Shown one piece after another: positions 18,726 to 27,835 of a stretch of 64,000 bases of DNA. The notes beneath the pieces were generated by a model. It was not told where the DNA came from and did not search any database. It worked only from the letters and a program-made list of their open reading frames with translations. The first letter of the stretch is position 1, and each line of letters starts with the position of its first letter. Source of the DNA: Sva-07 sp963716235 (lineage in GTDB: Bacteria; Actinomycetota; Acidimicrobiia; Acidimicrobiales; Ilumatobacteraceae). Position numbers and translations under genes: made by a program. The DNA is taken from contig CAVQTE010000031.1 in NCBI GenBank assembly GCA_963716235.1, positions 46,072 through 110,071 on the forward strand, given 5' to 3'.

Positions 18726-18800
18726 TCGGGATGGGGAGATTCGAACTCCCGGCCTCCTGCTCCCAAAGCAGGCGCGCTAACCAAGCTGCGCTACATCCCG
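18726..18800 (-). tRNA. tRNA-Pro (anticodon TGG)
   Basis: The minus strand folds into a cloverleaf: acceptor CGGGATG/CATCCCG, D-stem GCGC/GCGC, anticodon stem CCTGC/GCAGG with loop TTTGGGA (anticodon TGG), T-stem GGGAG/CTCCC with TTCGAAT, and discriminator A. CCA is not encoded. Confidence 0.95.
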
Positions 18801-18848
18801 GATGTGGCGGCTCATGCTACTGACCGACATCCGATTGTCGTCGGTGTG

Positions 18849-19340
18849 TCAGAGGGCGATTGCCGTGGTCGTCGACCATGGCGGTGGCGGCCACCGACGG
18901 TCGCCCCGCGACAGGCCGACCTCCGCGAACGCTGCCGCCAGCTGCTCGACGTGGAGGTCGCGTCGCCGATCGGTGCTGTCGAGGTTGGTGATGACGGCGA
19001 CCACATCGAGGTAGGCCGCTCGGAACACCGCGCCGTGACCGTCCTCGAGACCGGCCAGGGCATGAGCCAGCTCATGCGCCGCCGTCGCCATCGTCATCTG
19101 TGCTGCGGCGAGGCGGATCGTCGTGCGACCGCCTGCTGCCGACATCGCACATCGTGTGCTCGACGCCGCTGCGTCAGGGCGCGCCATGATCACATCGACG
19201 TCCGGTCCCGGCCACCATTCCCCCATCGTCACCGATCGCATCCGCTCGACGAGACGCGAGAAGTCGATCACGTCCTCTAGGTCGGTGCCGTCGAACGCGG
19301 CAAGTTCGGCCGCATACGCCGCCGACCGGTCGACATCCAC
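18849..19340 (-). CDS. Putative metallohydrolase, TIGR04338-like
   Basis: 163 residues from a GTG. The zinc-protease-type motif TAAHELAHALAG (HExxH) lies near residue 90, followed by a third possible ligand in GHGAVFRAAYLDV, so a zincin-like fold is likely. Actinobacterial proteins of this size with this pattern are known as the TIGR04338 putative metallohydrolase family. The function is unknown. The gene starts 3 nt after the DUF2786 gene stop, so the two form an operon, a pairing also seen in other actinobacteria (from memory). No signal peptide is visible. Confidence 0.75.
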   Translation of the reverse strand: MDVDRSAAYAAELAAFDGTDLEDVIDFSRLVERMRSVTMGEWWPGPDVDVIMARPDAAASSTRCAMSAAGGRTTIRLAAAQMTMATAAHELAHALAGLEDGHGAVFRAAYLDVVAVITNLDSTDRRRDLHVEQLAAAFAEVGLSRGDRRWPPPPWSTTTAIAL

Positions 19341-19343
19341 GGC

Positions 19344-20096
19344 TCAGCCCGAACCGAGCGCTCGCCGGCCGGCCAGCCGCGCCCGCCCCACGTCGGCCCG
19401 GTCAGCCGCCTCGGCTCCGGCTCGCCAACCGTTCGCCTGTGCGGGCCCCGGGGCCCGAGCAGCTCGGACCCTTCCGAACGACTCCTTCGCGAACTCGTCG
19501 ACCCGACGGCTCCGATCGACGATCGCAAGCTGAGTAGCCGCCATGCTGCCGTCGGTCGCCGACTTCACGACCGCGGCCTCGGCGTCTCGCCGCGTGTCGG
19601 CGAGCAGCACTCCCATCCGATCGGCGTATCCGAACAGGAATGAGCGGCGGTACCGCTGCGTCGCCGCGGGTGTCGCACGCCGCTGCGAAGCCACCCGAGC
19701 GGCAGCCTGTGTGTGGAGCGAGTGATACATCAACTCGACGACATCGAGGTCGCTGACATGGCCTGCAACGTGCGCCACGGTGCCCGACGGCGTGGTTCCG
19801 AAGACCACTCTGGTGTCATGCGTTGTGGCCACGGCCATCAACAGCGCAAGGCGTGCTCGAACGTAAGCGCCACGTCCGAGCGGAATCTCACGAACGACGA
19901 GACTGTCGCCGTCGTCAGTGTCTGCAACTCGATGCGGGTCGATCCGATGCCGTGCAACGAGCTCGGCGGCCTTGCGGGCGAAGGCGTCGGCTTCGTGCGG
20001 ATTCGACGTGGCGCTCGCCTTGTCCATCAACTTGCGCACCCGCTGCAGCAAGACGCGACTCTCGATCTCTTGACCGGGGGGATAGGTTGAGGGCAC
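19344..20096 (-). CDS. DUF2786-domain protein
   Basis: 250 residues from a GTG (VPSTYPPGQEIESRVLLQRV). The first 45 residues after this form the DUF2786 signature: RKLMDKASATSNPHEADAFA then RKAAELVARHRIDPHRV. The middle contains a conserved-looking RRSFLFGYADRMGVLLADTR. DUF2786 proteins have no established biochemical role, and some occur near SprT-like or metalloprotease genes, as here. Upstream it is divergent from the TetR regulator at 20150, with a 53-nt gap. Confidence 0.8.
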   Translation of the reverse strand: MPSTYPPGQEIESRVLLQRVRKLMDKASATSNPHEADAFARKAAELVARHRIDPHRVADTDDGDSLVVREIPLGRGAYVRARLALLMAVATTHDTRVVFGTTPSGTVAHVAGHVSDLDVVELMYHSLHTQAAARVASQRRATPAATQRYRRSFLFGYADRMGVLLADTRRDAEAAVVKSATDGSMAATQLAIVDRSRRVDEFAKESFGRVRAARAPGPAQANGWRAGAEAADRADVGRARLAGRRALGSG

Positions 20097-20149
20097 CGGT
20101 CAGATCTCTTCCTGGTCTGAAGGTCGATTCACATGGCGAGCGTACGACG

Positions 20150-20776
20150 ATGAAGCAGACACGACCGACCCCCATGGTCCCGGCACCCGACGCTGTGATC
20201 GACGGGCGCACCATGCGCCGGAACCGCAACCGTACGGCGGTGATCACGGCCCTGCTCGAAATGATCCGCGAGGGCGATCTGCATCCCGGGGCCGCCGAGA
20301 TCGCCGATCGAGCCGGCGTTTCGCACCGGTCGATCTTCCGCTACTTCGACGATCTCGACGATCTGGTCCGAACCGCCATCGACCAGGCATTCCAGGACGC
20401 CGCTCCTCTGAGCACGATTCCCGATCCGGGTTCCAAGACGCTGGACCAACGCATCGCCGACCTCGTCGATGCGCGCCTGGCACTGTTTACCTTCGTCGAT
20501 GGCACCATGCAGCTCGCGCGAATGCGCGCCTATTCCATCCCCTCGATCGACGAGGCGATCGCCGTGGTCGCCGAGGAGTTCCGGCTGCAGCTCGGCGAAC
20601 AGTTTGCGCCCGAGCTGGCCCTGCTTCCGCAGTCCGAACGAGCGTTCATCGTCGACGCTGTCCTCGTACTCACGAGTTACGACGCCTACACGATCCACGT
20701 CCGATTGCTGGCGAGCACGACCGACAGGATCCGAGCGGCATGGATCAGCGCGCTGACGGCACTGCTGAGCACCTGA
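20150..20776 (+). CDS. TetR/AcrR family transcriptional regulator
   Basis: 208 residues. The N-terminal HTH is NRTAVITALLEMIREGDLHP then GAAEIADRAGVSHRSIFRYF, the typical TetR DNA-recognition helix ending in YF. The C-terminal half is an all-helical ligand-binding domain without a recognisable subfamily. TetR proteins usually repress a divergent gene, and the divergent neighbour here is the DUF2786 gene. A later start at MVPAPDAV is possible. No palindromic operator could be assigned in the 53-nt divergent gap. Confidence 0.88.
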   Translation: MKQTRPTPMVPAPDAVIDGRTMRRNRNRTAVITALLEMIREGDLHPGAAEIADRAGVSHRSIFRYFDDLDDLVRTAIDQAFQDAAPLSTIPDPGSKTLDQRIADLVDARLALFTFVDGTMQLARMRAYSIPSIDEAIAVVAEEFRLQLGEQFAPELALLPQSERAFIVDAVLVLTSYDAYTIHVRLLASTTDRIRAAWISALTALLST

Positions 20777-20812
20777 GCTTCGCCCACCGGCCCCGATAGG
20801 GTGTCGGCTCTT

Positions 20813-20887
<75 letters not shown>

Positions 20888-20890
20888 TGT

Positions 20891-22192
20891 GATGTCTCGG
20901 GACATCCCGGACGGGCGAACCCTCATTTGGGGTTCGTCCGTTGTGGTTTTCGGGTGCCTGTTGGTCCTCCTGGGGGTTTGCCGGTGCCGTGGTAGCGGCG
21001 GTCGGGGTCGAGGGTGAGGGTGCGGATGATCTCACCGGTGTTGTGGTGGATGACGCGGATGTCGAGGTCGTCGATGAGCAGGATGATGCGGGTTCCGTCG
21101 AGGGTTCGTCCGAGGCCGATGTGGTGCATGTGGCCGTTGTGTCGGAGGCTGACGCGGCCGTCTCGGATGCGGTCGTGGCGGACTCGCAGGTGGGGGTGGT
21201 GGGTGCCGGCGGGGGTGGCCTTGGGGCGCGCCTGGTAGGCGACGTGTGGGGTGGTGTCGTTGAGCGAGTTGTGGGGTCGGTGGTGGTTGTAGGTGTCGAC
21301 GAAGGCGTCGATTTGGTGTTGAAGTCCGGCGATCGTGGCGGCTGGTGTCTGGGTGCGGAGCCATTTCTTCATGGTCTGTTGGAAGCGTTCGACTTTGCCG
21401 CAGGTGGTGGGGTGGTTGGGTCGCGAGTTCTTCTGGCGCACGCTGAGAGTGTCGAGGAGGGTCTCGAGGCCGTTGCGTCCACCTCGGCCGCCGGAGAGCC
21501 GGGTGGTGAAGACCATGCCGTTGTCAGTCAGTGTCGACGCGGGGGTGCCGTAGGTGTCGCAGCAGGCGGTGAACGCGTCGACCACGATTGATCCGGGTGA
21601 CGCGACGGTGAGCGGTGACCGACAGGGCGTAGCGGGAGTGGTCGTCCAGCCAGGTGAGGATCTCGGTGTCGGAGCTGTCCGCGAGGCGGTGATGGGTGAA
21701 GTCGGCCTGCCATGTCTCGTTGGGCTGTTCTGCTTGGAACCGGATGTAGGACGAGCGCGGACGTTTCTGTGGCTGGTCCGTGACACGGCCCGCGGCTCGT
21801 AGGACACGATGGATCGTCGACGCTGCGACCGAAACGTCGTGATGGTGCCGAAGGTGCCAGCGGATCGTGGCCGGCCCGGCATCGAGCCCCGTGAGGGTGA
21901 ACTCGTCGCGCAGACCCACGATCAGATTCACGACTTCGGCAGTGGTTGCGTTCGGGGATGATCGAGGTCGTCGAGAGCGGGCCTCGAACGCTGCGTCGCC
22001 CTCGACGCGGTAACGGGCAACGAGTTCGTAGATCCACGAACGCGACACCCCGTACGCGGCGGCGACCTCGCGGACCGGGCGCTGCTCAACGACGACTGCA
22101 GTGATCACCAAGCGGGCTTTGGACACCTGCACACATCAGCCAACCGTCCTCGATGACGCGCGACATAGCTGTCCGGGATGTCCCGAGACATC
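20891..22192 (-). mobile_element. IS481-family insertion sequence
   Basis: The element is bounded by 22-bp perfect inverted repeats: the left end begins GATGTCTCGGGACATCC and the right end is its reverse complement at 22171-22192. A 1.2-kb transposase gene fills the inside. If the ends are taken as the usual TGT...ACA, the element spans 20893-22190 (1298 bp). No target-site duplication is apparent. A further partial copy of the right-end sequence (GGTCCGGGATGTCC) follows at 22193-22206. The element lies between two copies of the tRNA-Gly 3' end. Confidence 0.85.
20923..22132 (-). pseudogene. IS481-family transposase, frame-shifted
   Basis: DDE transposase in two frames. The N-terminal part (22132 to about 21600) has a helix-turn-helix, REVAAAYGVSRSWIYELVAR, and the first catalytic Asp in WQADFTHHRL. 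The C-terminal part (about 21600 to 20923) has the second Asp in TLTDNGMVF, the Glu in GKVERFQQTMKKW, and NHHRPHNSLND. The frames meet at an ACCC run near 21595: removing one C gives a smooth VTGSIVVDAF. IS481 members normally use one frame, so this is a mutation or a base-call error rather than programmed frameshifting. Confidence 0.85.
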
Positions 22193-22218
22193 GGTCCGGG
22201 ATGTCCTCGAACCACACA

Positions 22219-22233
22219 CCGTCGTCCGCTCCA
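22219..22233 (+). repeat. attR-like direct repeat of the tRNA-Gly 3' end
   Basis: Exact second copy of the 15-bp tRNA-Gly end. No tRNA precedes it, so it looks like a duplicated attachment site or a fragment carried with the insertion sequence. Confidence 0.6.
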
Positions 22234-23256
22234 ATCGATTTCGATCGGGCGCAGCGAGCGCACGCCCCGATCCAGGAGACTTCTGCCCCTGGCCGGCTCC
22301 GACCCTGATGGCGCACGCTGTGTGTCATGAGGGCTGTACCAGACGGTCCGCCGACGCCTCGACGCTCGCTGGCGATGTTCGCGGCGCTCAACGCGATTGC
22401 TGCGTGGGGCGGAGCAATCGGCCTGGTCACCGGCGACATCGACTTCGGAGACACGCTCGACGATCGGCTCCCGTTCGACAGCCTGGTGCTCGCCGGATTC
22501 TCTCTGGCCGCGATCGTGGCCATCCCGCTGACGGTGCTGGCATGGTGGGCGTGGACCGGCCATCAGAGAACCGACGAGCTGTCACTGGTGGTCGGCGTCG
22601 CGCTGATCGGTTGGATCGTGGTGCAGCTCATCGTCCTCCAGGCGTTCTCACTGTTTCAGGCCGCCTATCTCGCCGTCGGCGCCGGTTTCGTCGCAGCATC
22701 GCATCAGGTACGGCTCCGCGCTACGACACGCGGAGTCCTGATGGTGTTCGTCGGCGCGCTGCTTCTCGCGGCCGGGATCGGACTCATCCCACAGATCTTG
22801 GAGAACTTCCTTTCGATGGGAGCGCTGCTGTCGGCCTCGGCTGTGCTCGGCGGAGTCGCGGTCGTGATTCTCGGAGCCCGCTCGGCAGTGCGCTGGCAGC
22901 CACTCGGCCGCCAGATCGTCGGCGTGATCGGAGCCCTCCTGGCGGTCGCGCTCGGCGCCTGGATCATCGCTCCCGCCGTCGCCGCGACGAACGTTCCGCC
23001 GTCAGAGGTCACCGTGACACCGGCCGACCTCGGGCTCGACCACGAGAACGTGACGCTCACCACCGTTGATGGTGTCGACCTCGCCGCGTGGTACGTCCCA
23101 TCCACCTCGTCGGCCGCGGTGGTGATGATGCACGGCGCCGGCTCCACGCGATCCGACGTGCTCGACCAGGCCGCGGTACTCCACCGCAACGGCTTCGGGA
23201 CCCTGCTCATCGACGCACGTGGGCACGGCGACAGCAATGGCACCGCGATGGACTGG

Positions 23257-23430
23257 CGATTTGCTGCTCCTGGTCGGCCAGGTTGCCAGTGGCGTCTTCA
23301 AGCTTTGACTGCACAGCGACGAACTCGTCACTCGTGGTTGGGTCGGCGCTACCTCCGCAGGTGCTCAGGGCCAGCACGCCGAGCAGCGCGATTGCCGGGA
23401 TAGTGATTCTCGACTTGGCCTTGGTCTCAT
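23257..23430 (-). pseudogene. Lipoprotein gene fragment, 3' end cut by the insertion boundary
   Basis: On the minus strand the frame reads SRITIPAIALLGVLALSTCG (signal peptide plus lipobox LSTC), then SADPTTSDEFVAVQ and KLEDATGNLADQEQQIAS, and stops abruptly at the insertion edge. An ATG at 23430 with GAGAGAG upstream would be the start if one base is missing near 23422; as read, the frames disagree. The Gln/Leu-rich end may begin a coiled coil. The function is not known. Confidence 0.5.
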
Positions 23431-23835
23431 CTCTCTCTCGTCATCATTCTGCTCAAGAGCGATATCGCCGAGAGCGTCACTTAGACACAGTGAGCGTCGC
23501 GAGAATGAATGACCAGGGCATATTGACAGTTGTGAGGCCAGGAGGTCTCCTATCGCCACAGCTGCTCGTTACGCCCGTCCCGCAGCCAGAGACTCGTCTG
23601 CACGTACCCGCGATGAGACGGCCCGGCGAGGCCGCCACCCACTAACCCGAGCAGTCATCAAACCCGGGGGCGATTCACCTGGCGTTTCTGGGTTCGTGAC
23701 AACGCCGGTTTGGATAGGGGTTGTTGCGGCATGCCTGTTCGTATCGTGGGTACTGGTCTTTCAATCATCCTGGTCGACCTAGTCGCGCCACGGTGACGTT
23801 CGACTCTGCGGCGATCGGGTGCACGGCGCGCACAG

Positions 23836-24279
23836 TTGGGTGTGAGCGAATCGTCGACACCTCCGCCGTCGAGCTTCGAACGGTCGTCAATCGCTGCCCG
23901 ACATGCTCGCCACCGTCGAGAAGTCCATGCGCAGTGGTTGTCGCGGGTGGTGTCGTGGGGTGCGTTCGTCTCGGCGGTCGTCCTCGGGTGGGTGTTGTGG
24001 TGGGCGCTGGGCCGGTCGTACAAACTGAACGTGGCTCTCTGGGAGCGGCCGGCCCATGCTCTGTGGCGCGAGTGCTCTCGGCAGACCCAGGTGTTCTTCC
24101 TTGTCGTGGGCATCGGCCTGCTCGTCCTGGCTGGTGCGACGCTGATTGCCAGAGCGATTCGGGCTGGGGGCTGGCGGCAGATCGGCCTGTGGGCCGGCAT
24201 TCTCTTGATCGTCGATGCGTTGCTCATTGTGCAATACCTGCGCTACGTCATGCCGCTGTGCCCGACCGGCTTTGATTGA
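23836..24279 (+). CDS. Small membrane protein within the inserted segment
   Basis: 147 residues. Three hydrophobic segments are visible: VVSWGAFVSAVVLGWVLWWA, VFFLVVGIGLLVLAGATLIA and IGLWAGILLIVDALLIVQYL. The N-terminus is Ser/Pro-rich and basic. No family is recognised. An upstream SD is not obvious, and the GTG or TTG alternatives cannot be separated. Its presence within a segment cut out of another context suggests lateral origin. Confidence 0.55.
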   Translation: MGVSESSTPPPSSFERSSIAARHARHRREVHAQWLSRVVSWGAFVSAVVLGWVLWWALGRSYKLNVALWERPAHALWRECSRQTQVFFLVVGIGLLVLAGATLIARAIRAGGWRQIGLWAGILLIVDALLIVQYLRYVMPLCPTGFD

Positions 24280-25179
24280 TCACGTGTTGCCTGCCGCATG
24301 AGTGGACGGATACGTCTGACCGGGGTCGACAACCACCCAACGTGACACGAGAAACGCGCTCGGGGAGAGAGAGCGGAAGTCAGGGTGTCCGCTCAACTCC
24401 GGCGCTGCTTAGAAGTCGGGTTTCCCATCCAAACAGGCGGCTTGGTCGATGGCCCTTCCCTTGTGGTGCGACGAGTCTGTTGGTTTGACTGCCATATGGA
24501 ACTCGCGATGAAACCTGATCAGACGGCGTTGAAGCTCACACGAACGACAAGCCCGGGCGGCGGTTTGAGATGGCTGCCTACCCGGCTTACGGGAACGTGG
24601 TGGTGGAGGGGTTCAAGCTCGGCAAGCTTGGAAGCTCCTCTGTTGCGTTGTCGGATGGTTCGGCGATCTGGACATCGGCGCCGGCACCGCGTACCTGGCG
24701 ACTCGCAGCGACGTCGACCCCGAACAGATCGGCGTCGTCGGATTCTCGATGGGTGGCGAGGAGGCGATCGGTGCTGCAGCGACAGATCCCCTGATCGCTG
24801 CAGTGGTCGCCGAGGGGGCGACGGCGCGCACCGCCGGCGACAAGGCCTGGCTGTCCGATGTCTACGGGTGGCGCGGCTGGCTGCAGGAGCAGGTCGAGAA
24901 GGTGCAGTTCGGAATCACCGACCTCCTCACCGAGGCGTCGCCACCCATCGCACTTCGTGACGCCGTCACGGCCGCAGCCGACACGCCGTTCCTTCTCGTC
25001 ACGGCCGGCACCGTGGCTGACGAACAGCACGCCGCGGAGTTCATCCGGAACGCGGGCCCCGAACGCATCACCGTGTGGACCGTCGACGACGCAACCCACA
25101 CGGGCGGCCTCGAGACCGAGCCGGTTGCCTGGGAACAACGGGTCACCCGATTCCTCGAGGACAGCTTGCGGCCAGTGTG

Positions 25180-25204
25180 ATCCATGGTGTCCGACACCAT
25201 GGAT
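25180..25204. terminator. Bidirectional terminator-like palindrome between hydrolase and FKBP genes
   Basis: ATCCATGGTGTC and GACACCATGGAT pair perfectly (12 bp) around one base. It begins at the last base of the hydrolase stop and ends 5 nt before the stop of the convergent FKBP gene. There is no U-tract, which is common for actinobacterial hairpin terminators. Confidence 0.7.
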
Positions 25205-25209
25205 ACGGG

Positions 25210-25578
25210 TCAGCCGACGGAGATGAGGTCGACGACGAAGACCAGCGTTTCGTTGGGGGCGATGACGCCGCCGGCACCGGCTGAGCCGTAGCCCATGTGC
25301 GGCGGGATGGTGAGGCGACGACGTCCGCCGACCTTCATGCCCTGGACACCGTCGTCCCATCCCTGGATCACCTGGCGACGCCCGAGCCCGAACTGGAACG
25401 GTTCCATGCGGTCCCACGATGCATCGAACTGCTCGCCCGTCGACCACGACACACCGACGTAGTGCACCGTGACGTTCTTGCCGGCAGTCGCCTCGTCGCC
25501 GTCGCCGACGGTCTCGTCGTCGATGACGAGTTCGGTGGGTGGGGTTTCCTCGGGAATCGTGACCTCTGGCTTGCGCAT
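25210..25578 (-). CDS. FKBP-type peptidyl-prolyl cis-trans isomerase
   Basis: 122 residues, a single FKBP domain. The core is conserved: NVTVHYVGVSWSTGEQFDAS, FQFGLGRRQVIQGWDDGVQG, MKVGGRRRLTIPPHMGYGSA and NETLVFVVDLISVG, with the aromatic active-site residues (Y, F, W) in place. There is no signal peptide, so it should be cytoplasmic. It catalyses prolyl isomerisation during folding. It lies 42 nt downstream of the GH3 gene on the same strand and could be co-transcribed. This short single-domain form is widespread in actinobacteria. Confidence 0.95.
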   Translation of the reverse strand: MRKPEVTIPEETPPTELVIDDETVGDGDEATAGKNVTVHYVGVSWSTGEQFDASWDRMEPFQFGLGRRQVIQGWDDGVQGMKVGGRRRLTIPPHMGYGSAGAGGVIAPNETLVFVVDLISVG

Positions 25579-25620
25579 GGACCACGACGCTATCGGCGAC
25601 GCCCACTGCCGGCCACCAGG

Positions 25621-27771
25621 TCAGCCCCGTTCGACAGTGAGGTGGAGCGCCCACGGGTCGCCGGCGTGGAGGCCGACATCCACGCTGTACGTGCCCGCCT
25701 CGCTGACCCACGCACCCTCCAGTCGCAGGTCGAGCATCGACCAGTCGAGATCGATCATCGCGGACGTTCGCCCGCCCGCCCCGACATCGATGCGGCCGAA
25801 GCCGACAAGCCGTCGGGGAGGGCGTTCGTGTGCGCTCTCGTCGAGTCCGGCGTGGACGAACACGACGGTCGAGGTGCTGCGTGCGCTCGGGTTGGCGAGT
25901 TCCACCCGAACCGTCCGAGCATCGTCGGTGAGGCGAGCCGTCTCGAGCTGGGCCGATCCGAAGCCGAGCCCCCACCCGAAGGGGAACTGCGCGGGGTTCC
26001 CGTCGCGATCGAGCTTCCACTGGCCGTGGAACAGGTCGTAGACGACTGCGGTCGCGTTGCGGTCGAACGCCACGAGATGATCCGGATCGGTCGGGATGCC
26101 AAACGGGAGCCGGCCACGAGGCTCGGCACGTCCCGCGATGACATCGGCCAACGCCGTGCCACCCTCGACGCCGGGGTACCAGATCACGAGCGTTGACGAC
26201 ACCGACTCGACCCACGGCATCAGCACCGCTGATCCGCACATCACTGCCACCACAACGTTGCGATGACGAGCCGACGCCGCGGCCACCAATGCCTCGTCGG
26301 CCTCCGAGAGTCGCAGCGATGCCCGATCGCCTCCCGGCGCCATCATCGCCCGCTGACTGTCCGGAGCTGCCGCTTCGCTGATCCGTCCGGTCGGCGTCGG
26401 ACGCTCGTATGGGGCGTCACGCCCGAGCGTGGGATGGTCCATGTCGGGGAACAAACCGACCGCCAACGGTCCGGTGCCCTCGTCGTCGATGTACTCGCCC
26501 TCATCGTCCTTGGTGTATCCCACGACCACGACGACGAGGTCGGCACCATCGACGATCGACACGTCGGAGTCGGCGTGAACGACGTCGGCGAACGCTTCTC
26601 GCAGCCCGGCGAGTGGTGTCACGACCTTCGATGCCTTGACGTCACTGGAGCCCCCGTCGCCGAGATTACGGAGCGCGGCGAGGCGGCCGAGCACGGCAAC
26701 CCGGCCGACGGCGTTCGGGTCGACCGGAAGCAGATCACCCTCGTTTCGCACGAGCACCATCGATGCAGCAGCTGCCTCACGCGCGAGCGCACGGTGCGCC
26801 TCGCTCCCGACCACCGACAGCGGCGGCCGGAACTCGTACACGTGGGCGAATCGCAGCAACGTCGCGACGATCCGCACCGCCGCGTCATCGACATCGGCAA
26901 CGGCGAGTTCGCCCGACTCGATCGCGTCGCCGAGACGCATCTCGCGTTGCTGACGAAATGGCATCTCGATGTCGAGACCCGCCTGAACAGACTTCACCGC
27001 GTCGCGAAGGCCGAAGATGAAGTCGGATGTGACGAAGCCGTCCCACCTCCATTCATCGCGCAGGATCTCGGTCAGCAGGGCAGCGTTCTCGCCGCACCAC
27101 TCGCCGTTCACCGAGTTGTACGCACTCATCACCGAAGCGATCCCTTCGGCCGCGACATGACGAAAGTGCGGCAGGTACACCTCGTGGAGCGCTCGTTCGT
27201 CGACCGTCACGTCGACCGTGAACCGAGCGTTCTCCATCGAGTTCAACGCGAAGTGCTTCATGCACGCCATCACGTTCTGCTGGAGGCCGCGGGTGAGGGC
27301 AGCGGCCATCCGGCCGACATGGTGAGGATCCTCACCATACGTCTCCTGAGCACGACCCCATGCCGGATGGCGGAGGAGGTTCATACACACCGCGCCGGTG
27401 TAGGTCGCACCACTTGCGCGCAGCTCGGTGCCGATGACACGTCCGATTCGCTCCTCGAGCGAGGGGTCGAACGACGCGCCGCGGGCCATGCTCACCGGGA
27501 ATGCCGTCGCATCACCGACCACGCACCCGCGAGGTCCGTCGGCGAAGTCGATGCCGGGAAGACCGAGGCGCGCCACCTTCGCCGCAGGCCACGGGTGCTC
27601 GTAGTAACCGCCTGCCGTCATGTCGAACAACCCGGGCCACATCGGCGTGTCGCCGTCGAGACACCCGAGCTTCTCGTCGAGCGTCATCGAGCCCACGAGC
27701 GACCTGGCGGCCTCGTGGTGGTCGGCCCCCGCGCGAACCCGGGCGGCGGCGTCGATGAAAGCTGACACCAT
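25621..27771 (-). CDS. Glycoside hydrolase family 3 (beta-glucosidase-like)
   Basis: 716 residues from the ATG MVSAFIDAAARVRAG. The order is a GH3 N-terminal barrel (GSMTLDEKLGCLDGDTPMWP, GIDFADGPRGCVV, CMKHFALNSME), the catalytic nucleophile Asp in GFVTSDFIFGLRDA near residue 247, a GH3 C-terminal domain (GRLPFGIP) and a fibronectin III-like domain (HERPPRRLVGFGRIDVGAG). No signal peptide is present, so it is probably cytoplasmic and would act on imported beta-glucosides or glycoconjugates. A longer upstream frame overlaps the divergent aminotransferase and is rejected. The substrate cannot be named. Confidence 0.93.
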   Translation of the reverse strand: MVSAFIDAAARVRAGADHHEAARSLVGSMTLDEKLGCLDGDTPMWPGLFDMTAGGYYEHPWPAAKVARLGLPGIDFADGPRGCVVGDATAFPVSMARGASFDPSLEERIGRVIGTELRASGATYTGAVCMNLLRHPAWGRAQETYGEDPHHVGRMAAALTRGLQQNVMACMKHFALNSMENARFTVDVTVDERALHEVYLPHFRHVAAEGIASVMSAYNSVNGEWCGENAALLTEILRDEWRWDGFVTSDFIFGLRDAVKSVQAGLDIEMPFRQQREMRLGDAIESGELAVADVDDAAVRIVATLLRFAHVYEFRPPLSVVGSEAHRALAREAAAASMVLVRNEGDLLPVDPNAVGRVAVLGRLAALRNLGDGGSSDVKASKVVTPLAGLREAFADVVHADSDVSIVDGADLVVVVVGYTKDDEGEYIDDEGTGPLAVGLFPDMDHPTLGRDAPYERPTPTGRISEAAAPDSQRAMMAPGGDRASLRLSEADEALVAAASARHRNVVVAVMCGSAVLMPWVESVSSTLVIWYPGVEGGTALADVIAGRAEPRGRLPFGIPTDPDHLVAFDRNATAVVYDLFHGQWKLDRDGNPAQFPFGWGLGFGSAQLETARLTDDARTVRVELANPSARSTSTVVFVHAGLDESAHERPPRRLVGFGRIDVGAGGRTSAMIDLDWSMLDLRLEGAWVSEAGTYSVDVGLHAGDPWALHLTVERG

Positions 27772-27835
27772 GGTGCGACGATGCCACACTGCGCCATCAG
27801 CCGAGCGAACGGGACCGCCTGCCAGAATGCGAACC

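Larger units (their letters stand above)
23257..24652. other. Foreign 1396-bp segment inside the hydrolase gene
   Basis: The segment interrupts the hydrolase exactly between codons. At its left edge it cuts off a minus-strand lipoprotein gene. At its right edge it ends within a plus-strand frame (DGVEAHTNDKPGRRFEMAAY, GNVVVEGFKLGKLG), also truncated. In between is one small membrane protein gene. No transposase, terminal inverted repeat, target duplication or attC-like site was found, and base composition is lower in G+C than the flanks by eye. The origin is unclear: a cassette, illegitimate recombination or an assembly chimera. The part at 24280-24652 holds no complete gene. Confidence 0.6.
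22327..25180 (+). pseudogene. Membrane-anchored alpha/beta hydrolase split by a 1.4-kb insertion
   Basis: Two halves of one gene: 22327-23256 and 24653-25180. The first has about six hydrophobic segments, then the start of an alpha/beta-hydrolase domain (VVMMHGAGSTRSDV, LLIDARGHGDSNGTAMDW). The second starts GWFGDLDIGAGTAYL, has the nucleophile elbow GVVGFSMGGEEAIG, and ends with the catalytic His region (DATHTGGLETEP). Joining after MDW restores one frame of 485 residues with no base lost or added. The ancestral enzyme would be a serine hydrolase facing the membrane or cell exterior. As it stands, the first half lacks the nucleophile. A misassembly could produce the same picture. Confidence 0.85.

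Noticed and set aside
20923..22132. Programmed frameshifting of the transposase
   Set aside because: IS481-family enzymes normally come from a single frame, the shift lies inside the catalytic domain, and there is no typical slippery heptamer. A one-base indel at a CCC run is simpler.
23698..23782. A 28-codon plus-strand frame with one hydrophobic segment inside the inserted segment
   Set aside because: Too short, with no clear ribosome-binding site or homology; it cannot be told from chance.
23257..24652. Integron cassette interpretation of the insert
   Set aside because: No attC-like inverted core sites (GTTRRRY/RYYYAAC) were found at the ends, and no integron integrase is present in the window.
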